11,800 nucleotides of DNA from Bacillota bacterium (GTDB taxonomy: Bacteria; Bacillota; Clostridia; Oscillospirales; Oscillospiraceae): NCBI GenBank assembly GCA_029268085.1, contig JAJUHD010000068.1, positions 1 through 11,800 on the forward strand, in the 5' to 3' direction. Positions within the stretch are counted from its first letter, which is position 1, and each line of letters starts with the position of its first letter. The position numbers were made by a program, and so were the translations under genes. The notes below the pieces were generated by a model. The model was given only the letters and a program-made list of their open reading frames with translations, searched no databases and had not been told where the DNA came from. Below are positions 6,241 through 11,800 of the stretch, piece by piece.

Positions 6241-8577
6241 TTAAGTCCTCTCGTCGACACGGACCGCCAGAACGGTCATATCGTCCTCGCATCCGAACTG
6301 CCGCACAGCCGCCCGCAGAGTCTCCTTCGCGAGGGTCTTCGTATCCACGCCGTCCGACGCTATGAGCATCTCGCGCAGCCACGCATCATTCTGTTCGACC
6401 AGCACGCCGTCTGACGCTATGAGCGCTATGTTGCCGGGTTTGAGCCGCATGCGTATGATGTCCGGCGCGCTGCCCTCTCCGGCGCAGATACCCGCAGCGA
6501 GACTCTCGCAGCGAACTCGCCTAATCGTCTTGCCGTTTTTCACGAAGGACGGAGCCGCACCGTATTTATAGAAGCAGGTTTCGCCTGTAAAGAGATCGAC
6601 GCACATAAGGTCGATCGTGGAATAGCCCCATTCCTCTCCGTTTTTCAGGAGCAAAACTGAATTCAGGATCTTCATCGCTACCGCGGGATCGACTCCCGCC
6701 CGCAGGAAGGCCTCCAGAGTTTTCACTGCATTGATGCTTTCTCTCGCCGCATCCTCTCCGCTCCCCATCCCGTCCGCAAGAATTACGCAGAGTATGCCCT
6801 GATCGGTTTTGAAATATGTGCCTCTGTCGCCGCTGACGGGTTCGCCCTTTTTTTTGATGCCCGCGATTCCGACGCTCACAACCAGCGGCTCCGCTTCGAG
6901 GACGACGAGTCTTCTGTCTGAAATATCATCGTCTGCCGGCGGCTTGCAGAGCCTTACCCCAAGCACTCCCGAAAGGATCTCCAGATAGTTGCCCTGACGG
7001 AGCAGCGGACCCAGATGCCCGCTTTCGATAATCGCGCGGAGCCTCCCCCTGTTGTCGCGGAAAACCGAGACGTCCGCCTCGATGTCCATCGCCCGCAGGA
7101 ACCTTTTCAGCCTGCGCTCGGCGAGCGGATCGGCACCCTTCGCGTAGTTCAGCTCTTTCGCTACGCCTTCCATAATGTCCGCAAGCTCTTTGTACTGCCC
7201 ATACGCCGCTATGCGGTTTTCGTTAAGTCTGCTTCGGAACTGCCGCCTGTACATCAGCCCCCGAAGTTCGGAATTGACCGCCGAGATGAAATTATAGTAA
7301 AACAGGCACTTGTCCGTAAAGCGTTCCGCTAGGTCCTCCTTGACGAGCTTTCCACGCTTCATCATCGGTCCGGTCGCGTCGTTCATAATCGAAAGCGTGT
7401 CCATGAAATTTTTCTGCCAGCAATCCTCCTTGTTCTTGCAGTTTACGCAAACTGCCCCCGCAGCTCTGTCGAATACCGTTGCGATGTCGTTGTCATTTTC
7501 AGTACCCGTGATGCTCCTGAAAACCGTTCCGTAAAGTTCCCTGAACGCTGTGCTTATCTGTTCCGCGCGTGAAGCAGCATAGCGTCGCAGGCCGGATTCT
7601 CCTGTTCCCGGCACAGGGAGCTGGGCTATTCCTCCCACATATTCAAGAAGGCTGTCCGGCAGAAGCGCAAAAATAACGGTTGCCGCGAATACCTCGTACA
7701 TGAGTTCGAGCCGCAGCACGCTTCCCCATGTCCAGAGCACCGCAACCGTATTCGCGATTATATAGCTGACAAGGAACATAAGCCGCCCGTGCTTAGAGAA
7801 CGTACCGCCGATGAGTCCCGCAAAGGCGTAGGCCATCGAGAAAAAGACCTCTCCTCCCGAAGCCATGTCCATTGCAAGCCCCAGCGCGGTGCCTGCGGCG
7901 CAGCCCGGTAGCATTCCTCCCTTGAAAGCGGCTGTCAGAACGACGATCAGTGCAAGAAACCTTCCGACTGAAATTACGTTCATTATCGTTACCTGCGTAA
8001 GTGACATCAGGATACAGGAGAGCAGTACAAGAATGCTTATTGCCTGACGGCGCTCGGTTGCTTCGCTGCCGGTCTTTTGCGGGGTCAGCGCAATCGAGAA
8101 AAAATAAGTGGCGGCTCCGGCCATTACGACCTCCGAAAATACGCTGACGGCGCTCGGGAAGCTGTCAAGAAACTCATATGTATTCAGGAATGAAGTCGCC
8201 GCCGTTATCACCGATACCGCCGCGGGCATAAACCATGACTTCTTTATCGTTCTCGTATCCCTGAAAATAAATGCCACTGTAAACACAAGCGTTACCGTTG
8301 CGACATACTTTATCCCCCAATCAAAGCCGCCCAGCACAATATAGCTTATGCATGCACCGAGAAGACAGCATACCCCTCCCCAGTCCGCTCTTGCCCTGCC
8401 GACGATGGCGATGCCGAATGGCGCAAGATCCGTCATAACAATTGAACCCGACAACGCGAAGCCTAATACGAAATTGAGGATATATCCTCCCACGCTTTTT
8501 ATCCGCGGGTCATCCCGCAGATGCATAAGACTGACTATTGCCGACCTCCTTTTTCCAACTTTTTGTTTGACCGCCAT
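6241..8577 (-). CDS. spoIIE: Stage II sporulation protein E (membrane-bound PP2C-type phosphatase)
   Basis: SpoIIE dephosphorylates SpoIIAA in the forespore, which frees sigma-F, and also acts at the polar septum with FtsZ. The 778-residue protein has the usual three parts. An N-terminal domain carries about ten membrane segments (about 30-305). A central regulatory domain contains the Cys motif C-V-N-C-K-N-K-E-D-C-W (377-387). The C-terminal PP2C domain has D-G-M-G-S-G (602-607), S-D-G (722-724) and D-D-M-T (765-768), the expected metal-binding positions. The ATG at 8577 has GGAGGG six bases upstream. The frame stays open to 8811, but that part crosses a terminator and the end of murC. No spoIIA or sigma-F genes are in the window. 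Confidence 0.96.
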   Translation of the reverse strand: MAVKQKVGKRRSAIVSLMHLRDDPRIKSVGGYILNFVLGFALSGSIVMTDLAPFGIAIVGRARADWGGVCCLLGACISYIVLGGFDWGIKYVATVTLVFTVAFIFRDTRTIKKSWFMPAAVSVITAATSFLNTYEFLDSFPSAVSVFSEVVMAGAATYFFSIALTPQKTGSEATERRQAISILVLLSCILMSLTQVTIMNVISVGRFLALIVVLTAAFKGGMLPGCAAGTALGLAMDMASGGEVFFSMAYAFAGLIGGTFSKHGRLMFLVSYIIANTVAVLWTWGSVLRLELMYEVFAATVIFALLPDSLLEYVGGIAQLPVPGTGESGLRRYAASRAEQISTAFRELYGTVFRSITGTENDNDIATVFDRAAGAVCVNCKNKEDCWQKNFMDTLSIMNDATGPMMKRGKLVKEDLAERFTDKCLFYYNFISAVNSELRGLMYRRQFRSRLNENRIAAYGQYKELADIMEGVAKELNYAKGADPLAERRLKRFLRAMDIEADVSVFRDNRGRLRAIIESGHLGPLLRQGNYLEILSGVLGVRLCKPPADDDISDRRLVVLEAEPLVVSVGIAGIKKKGEPVSGDRGTYFKTDQGILCVILADGMGSGEDAARESINAVKTLEAFLRAGVDPAVAMKILNSVLLLKNGEEWGYSTIDLMCVDLFTGETCFYKYGAAPSFVKNGKTIRRVRCESLAAGICAGEGSAPDIIRMRLKPGNIALIASDGVLVEQNDAWLREMLIASDGVDTKTLAKETLRAAVRQFGCEDDMTVLAVRVDERT

Positions 8578-8603
8578 TATTATCCCTCCGTTCATTGATG
8601 TTG

Positions 8604-8621
8604 ACATAATTATAATTATGT
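8604..8621 (-). promoter_or_regulatory. spoIIE promoter region with an 18-bp perfect palindrome
   Basis: ACATAATTATAATTATGT reads the same on both strands and lies 27-44 bases before the spoIIE start. Its centre gives a perfect minus-strand TATAAT (8609-8614), which would place the transcription start about 25 bases before the gene. No good -35 is found at the normal spacing, as in activator-dependent promoters; in B. subtilis spoIIE needs Spo0A. I see no clean Spo0A box (TGNCGAA) here. Confidence 0.45.
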
Positions 8622-8696
8622 TACCTTGTGAACGAAGTCGTTCCGCGCTGCTGAAATCTACTTTTTTTGCGGTGGAAATAGCCGGAAATGGCAGAA

Positions 8697-8728
8697 AAAT
8701 CCGGCGGCCTTTAAAGGCCGCCGGATTT
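8697..8728 (-). terminator. Rho-independent terminator of murC
   Basis: A 32-base perfect palindrome with a G+C-rich stem core (CCGGCGGCC/GGCCGCCGG) and a TTTAAA centre. On the minus strand the stem ends directly in a run of five T residues. It begins 28 bases after the murC stop and separates murC from the spoIIE promoter. Confidence 0.9.
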
Positions 8729-8755
8729 GTTTTAATATTCCGCCGGAGGATTTTA

Positions 8756-10144
8756 TCAGACATGAGCTCTAACATCGCCGGCAACCAGGCTTTCGCCCAG
8801 CTTATAGACATCGCCCGCGCCGACAGTAAGGATTATATCCCCTGGCTGAGCTGTCTTCCTAAGGTCATTTTCGATATCGGCAAAGGTTTTGAAATACCTA
8901 GAGCCGGGAATATTTTTTGAAAGATCGGAGGACGAGATGCCGAGCGTATTTTTCTCCCTCGCTGCATATATCTCCGCGAGATACGCAATGTCAGGACGGC
9001 GGAGCTGCTCAACAAAATCTTCGAACAGGGCCTTTGTCCTCGAATAGGTGTGGGGCTGGAATACGACGATCGTGCGCTTGTAGCCGAGTGGTTCAACCGC
9101 GTCGAGCAGGGCCTTCAGCTCGCCCGGATGATGCGCATAGTCGTCATACACATCCGCGCCGTTATATTTGCCCTTAAACTCAAATCGGCGGCCCGCTCCT
9201 GTAAAACCCGCAAGTCCATAGGTCACGGCGGTCGGGTCGATGCCGAGGCAGATCGCGGCGGCAGCTGCGGCAAGAGCGTTTTTGACGTTGTGCAGACCGG
9301 GTATACGGAGGCTCACATGGGTAAAAAGCTTTCCCCTGTACATAACGTCAAATTCTGTCTGTGCGCCCTTTCTGTCAACGTTTTCGGCATAAACGTCCGC
9401 CCTGTCGGTAAGACCGAAGGTAAAGAGCTCGCGGTTGAGAGGCTTCAAAGCGTCCATCGTGTTCTCGTCGTCCATATTTGCTATGATGTGCCCGTTTTCA
9501 GGCACCAGCGACGCAAACTTGCGGAAAGAAGCCTTTACGTCCTCAAGGTCCTTGAAGAAGTCAAGATGATCTGCTTCAATATTGAGTATCACGGCTATAG
9601 TCGGAGAAAAAGAGTGGAAAGAGTTATAATACTCGCAGGACTCCAGAATGATTGTGTCTCCCTTGCCGACCCTGTGCCCCGCGTGGAGCAGAGGCAGAGT
9701 GCCGCCAATCATAACGGTCGGGTCTTTCTGCGCGGCCATGAGGATGTGGGTGGACATGGATGTCGTTGTGGTTTTGCCGTGAGTACCCGCGATGCACAGC
9801 GCATTGTGATAGTCGCGCATGATGGCTCCCCATGCCTGAGTGCGCTCGAAAACAGGGATGCCTTTTTCGTGCGCAGCAATAATCTCCGGATTTTCATCAT
9901 GCACTGCGGCGGTGCGTACAACGAAGTCGGCGTCTGGGGCTAGGTTTGCTGCATTGTGTCCGATATGGACATCTACCCCTATAGAACGCAGATGATCTGT
10001 CTTTTCGCTCTCGTTCATGTCGGATCCGCCTATTGCGAGTCCCATGCCGTTAAGCACCTCGGCGAGAGGGGACATTGACACTCCGCCGATGCCTATTAGA
10101 TGTCCCTTTTTGCCGGGAACCAGATATTTTTCAAAACCTGTCAT
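8756..10144 (-). CDS. murC: UDP-N-acetylmuramate--L-alanine ligase
   Basis: A cytoplasmic ATP-dependent enzyme that joins L-alanine to UDP-MurNAc, the first amino-acid addition in peptidoglycan precursor synthesis. The 462 residues fit the family. Motifs in order: the nucleotide-sugar binding G-I-G-G-V-S-M-S-P-L-A (18-28), the ATP loop G-T-H-G-K-T-T-T-T (120-128), N-I-E-A-D-H-L-D (188-195), H-N-V-K-N-A-L-A-A (285-293), Y-D-D-Y-A-H-H-P (333-340) typical of MurC, F-Q-P-H-T-Y-S-R-T (362-370) and V-G-A-G-D (441-445). The ATG at 10144 starts just before the conserved N-terminus and has AAAGGA 10 bases upstream. The frame stays open to 10321, but that part contains the promoter. It is transcribed alone and ends at the terminator 8697-8728. 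Confidence 0.96.
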   Translation of the reverse strand: MTGFEKYLVPGKKGHLIGIGGVSMSPLAEVLNGMGLAIGGSDMNESEKTDHLRSIGVDVHIGHNAANLAPDADFVVRTAAVHDENPEIIAAHEKGIPVFERTQAWGAIMRDYHNALCIAGTHGKTTTTSMSTHILMAAQKDPTVMIGGTLPLLHAGHRVGKGDTIILESCEYYNSFHSFSPTIAVILNIEADHLDFFKDLEDVKASFRKFASLVPENGHIIANMDDENTMDALKPLNRELFTFGLTDRADVYAENVDRKGAQTEFDVMYRGKLFTHVSLRIPGLHNVKNALAAAAAAICLGIDPTAVTYGLAGFTGAGRRFEFKGKYNGADVYDDYAHHPGELKALLDAVEPLGYKRTIVVFQPHTYSRTKALFEDFVEQLRRPDIAYLAEIYAAREKNTLGISSSDLSKNIPGSRYFKTFADIENDLRKTAQPGDIILTVGAGDVYKLGESLVAGDVRAHV

Positions 10145-10222
10145 AGATCGGTGATCCTTTCGACAAACTGAGGAGAGCTGAACACAACACGCCTCGGCCA
10201 TGATACACATTCGCTTTTGATA

Positions 10223-10251
10223 TTGTTTGGTAACTAAATCGGTATTATAAT
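10223..10251 (+). promoter_or_regulatory. Predicted cca promoter
   Basis: TTGTTT (10223-10228) and a perfect TATAAT (10246-10251) are spaced 17 bases apart. The start would be near 10258, about 89 bases before cca. The -10 overlaps that of the murC promoter by four bases. Confidence 0.65.
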
Positions 10252-10272
10252 ACAACCATAGCATCAATACAA
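10244..10272 (-). promoter_or_regulatory. Predicted murC promoter
   Basis: On the minus strand, TTGTAT (10267-10272) and a perfect TATAAT (10244-10249) are spaced 17 bases apart. The start would be near 10237, about 93 bases before murC. The -10 lies in the palindrome GTATTATAATAC (10242-10253), shared with the opposing cca promoter. Confidence 0.65.
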
Positions 10273-10346
10273 GTAAAAACATCACCGCAATGTTATATCC
10301 ATTTTCTGTGGTTATAAACAATTAGCGCAAAGGAGAAAGTACGCAG

Positions 10347-11537
10347 TTGGGCAGGATCAACGCTCCGAAATATGTAATCAGCGTTCTGGAAAGGCTGGAG
10401 CGCCGCGGTTTTGAAGCCTATATGGTCGGCGGCTGCGTGCGCGACCTTGTTATGGGGCGCCGCCCCTGCGACTGGGACGTCTGCACCTCCGCCCTGCCCG
10501 AGGATGTCATGGCTGTTTTCCGCCGTTCGCACCCGACGGGACTTAAGCACGGCACTGTCACGGTCATCTCGCACGGCTCGCCGGTCGAGGTCACGACCTT
10601 CCGTTCGGACGGTGAGTACAGAGACCACCGCCGCCCCGAATCCGTCCGCTTCATTGCCGACCTTAATAGCGACCTTGAACGGCGCGATTTCACTATAAAC
10701 GCCCTCGCCATGCCGCTTTCCGGCGAGATCCGCGACCCTTTCGGCGGAAGGCATGACATTGAAAAAAAGCTGATACGCTGCGTCGGAGACCCCGAAAAAC
10801 GTTTTGACGAGGACGCGCTTCGAATGCTGCGAGCGTTCCGTTTTTCGGCTGTGCTCGGTTTCGGGATCGCGCCCGCGACCCTTTCCGCGATAAAAAGCAA
10901 GGCGCACCTTACGGAGGACCTCGCAAAAGAAAGGGTTCGCACAGAGCTTGAGAAAATATTGCTTTCGTACTCGCCGCAGGTCATATCCGACGTAATCGAA
11001 TACGGCCTTCTACGCGGAATAGTTGCGGACAGTTCCGCTAAAGCCGAACTGTACCGGCTCGGAGGATTGCCGAAAAACCGCACTCTTCGCTGGGCGGGCT
11101 TATGCGCCCTGCTCCGAAGCGTCGGCGTCATTTCGGATACGGAAAGCTTCCTCACGGCGCTGCGGCTGGATTCCGCAGTGATACGGAACTGCTCAAAGGG
11201 CTGCGCCGCAGTTTCGGAAGGAGCGCCTAAGGACACCATATCGTGGAAGAGGCTCCTTGCCTCAAACGGAATGGAAACTGCATTATGCGCCGCTGCCGCC
11301 GCCGATGCGCTCTTCGGTACGGGGAATCTCAGACTGCTGCGTTCGGTCATTCAAAGCGGCGAGTGTTTTTCGCTCCGTCAGCTTGCCGTCTCGGGCAAAG
11401 ACCTTAAGGCGCTCGGCTTCCAAGGAACGGAGCTCGGAGTCGCGTTATCCTCGCTTCTTGACCATGTCATCATATATCCTGCCGATAATAAAAAAGAACT
11501 TCTTCTTAATCTGGCGTATAAAATGGAGCGCGCCTAA
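10347..11537 (+). CDS. cca: CCA tRNA nucleotidyltransferase (class II)
   Basis: Adds or repairs the 3'-terminal CCA of tRNAs from CTP and ATP without a template. The 396 residues are a normal length for the bacterial class II enzyme. The N-terminal nucleotidyltransferase head shows the flexible-loop-adjacent G-G-C-V-R-D (28-33), the metal-binding D-W-D (42-44), R-R-D-F-T-I-N-A (112-119) and the nucleotide-selecting E-D-A-L-R (155-159) within a helix continuing R-A-F-R-F-S-A. The C-terminal body is all helical and poorly conserved, as expected. The start is TTG at 10347: an in-frame stop lies at 10323-10325, no ATG occurs before the conserved core, and AAAGGAG precedes it. A poly(A) polymerase of the same superfamily is possible but less likely in this lineage. 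Confidence 0.93.
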   Translation: MGRINAPKYVISVLERLERRGFEAYMVGGCVRDLVMGRRPCDWDVCTSALPEDVMAVFRRSHPTGLKHGTVTVISHGSPVEVTTFRSDGEYRDHRRPESVRFIADLNSDLERRDFTINALAMPLSGEIRDPFGGRHDIEKKLIRCVGDPEKRFDEDALRMLRAFRFSAVLGFGIAPATLSAIKSKAHLTEDLAKERVRTELEKILLSYSPQVISDVIEYGLLRGIVADSSAKAELYRLGGLPKNRTLRWAGLCALLRSVGVISDTESFLTALRLDSAVIRNCSKGCAAVSEGAPKDTISWKRLLASNGMETALCAAAAADALFGTGNLRLLRSVIQSGECFSLRQLAVSGKDLKALGFQGTELGVALSSLLDHVIIYPADNKKELLLNLAYKMERA

Positions 11538-11591
11538 AGCTCCGACCTTCCATTATATGAATTTATTGCGAAAAATGTGAATACCATATAA

Positions 11592-11620
11592 GCAGCGGCG
11601 GGGCTTATCCCCGCCGCTGC
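11592..11620. terminator. Strong hairpin between convergent cca and the MBL-hydrolase gene
   Basis: A perfect 12-pair, G+C-rich stem GCAGCGGCGGGG / CCCCGCCGCTGC with a 5-base loop. It lies between the stops of two convergent genes, where a two-way terminator is expected. Neither side has a proper T-run, so it may act as a pause or RNA 3'-end stabiliser instead. Confidence 0.6.
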
Positions 11621-11626
11621 GTTGCG

Positions 11627-11800
11627 TTATATTGCTCTGTAACGGATCAGCTCTCCGTCATCATACGCTTCGACTCTTCCGCGCCTTTCAAGATGGCGCA
11701 GGTGGCTGTGGCATTCGCCGACCGCGAACCACTTCTGGCTCGCGGGAAAATCCTCCCATGAGGTGCAGCGAATCCTCCATGTCATCTTTCCCGCAATATC
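11627..11800 (-). CDS. MBL-fold metallo-hydrolase, C-terminal 57 residues (runs off the right edge)
   Basis: The frame is open from base 11800 to a TAA at 11627-11629. The tail contains the pattern W-E-D-F-P-A-S-Q-K-W-F-A-V-G-E-C-H-S-H-L (residues 15-34 of the fragment), then R-H-L-E-R-R-G-R-V. This matches, from memory, the C-terminal helical tail of a group of Firmicute metallo-beta-lactamase-fold hydrolases (W-x-D-F-P...K-W-F-A-x-G-E...H-L-x-x-L-E). The metal-binding HxHxDH part is outside the window, so the fold assignment rests only on this tail. Substrate unknown. The gene converges on cca. Confidence 0.62.
   Translation of the reverse strand, partial: DIAGKMTWRIRCTSWEDFPASQKWFAVGECHSHLRHLERRGRVEAYDDGELIRYRAI

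Noticed and set aside
8622..8660. Spo0A box upstream of spoIIE
   Set aside because: The closest string, GAACGAA on the plus strand, matches only five of seven positions of TGNCGAA. Too weak to annotate.
8578..8811. N-terminal extension of the spoIIE frame to 8811
   Set aside because: The extension crosses the murC terminator, the spoIIE promoter palindrome and the end of murC. The ATG at 8577 has an ideal GGAGGG site.
9050..9943. A 297-codon open frame on the plus strand opposite murC
   Set aside because: It lies wholly antisense to murC, whose motifs are complete. Its translation shows no family pattern and it has no ribosome site; it is a shadow of murC codon usage.
10145..10321. N-terminal extension of murC with a hydrophobic, membrane-like stretch
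   Set aside because: The extension contains the shared murC/cca promoter, and MurC is cytoplasmic. The ATG at 10144 has a ribosome site and matches the usual N-terminus.
10418..11350. A 310-codon open frame on the minus strand opposite cca
   Set aside because: Antisense to a motif-complete cca; the translation is Ser/Arg-rich and low in structure, typical of a shadow frame.
1..11800. tRNA or rRNA genes, CRISPR arrays, insertion sequences, riboswitches
   Set aside because: No repeated spacers, transposase-like protein, terminal repeats or recognisable RNA gene cores were seen on either strand. Intergenic regions are short and accounted for by promoters and hairpins.

Overview
The window looks like chromosomal DNA from a spore-forming, single-membrane member of the Clostridia. 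An Oscillospiraceae/Ruminococcaceae-type organism is my inference. The reasons are a full-length SpoIIE, a lipoprotein-type zinc-binding protein, strong AGGAGG-like ribosome sites, occasional TTG starts and a balanced base composition. Nothing indicates a mobile element, phage, CRISPR array or RNA gene; most of it is core or near-core chromosome.

Left part (1-2979): a zinc-uptake locus. The substrate-binding lipoprotein gene znuA runs leftward off the edge. It diverges from znuC (ATPase), znuB (permease) and a Fur-family regulator (probably Zur), which are tightly packed. The shared 143-base promoter region holds two overlapping divergent promoters, each with a dyad or related element in its -35/-10 spacer, as expected for zinc-dependent repression. 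A small secreted DUF3888-like protein follows, then a clear terminator at 3009-3043.

Middle-left (3063-5492, minus strand): a three-gene operon with overlapping ends. It encodes a GT2 glycosyltransferase fused to a GtrA-type membrane domain, a membrane-anchored extracytoplasmic phosphodiester-glycosidase (NAGPA-like) protein, and a small multi-spanning membrane protein. Together they suggest making a lipid-linked sugar inside the cell and processing a glycan or glycoconjugate outside it. This is the least understood unit here.

Middle-right (5834-8577, minus strand): spoIIE, followed two bases later by a small protein with a single C-terminal membrane anchor and no function I recognise. The upstream murC gene (8756-10144, minus) is separated from spoIIE by a strong terminator and a spoIIE promoter region with an 18-bp perfect palindrome.

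Right part: murC (peptidoglycan precursor synthesis) diverges from cca (tRNA CCA-adding enzyme, 10347-11537). Their two predicted promoters share one palindromic -10 region, so they probably cannot be occupied at once. The window ends in the C-terminal tail of a leftward MBL-fold hydrolase gene convergent with cca.
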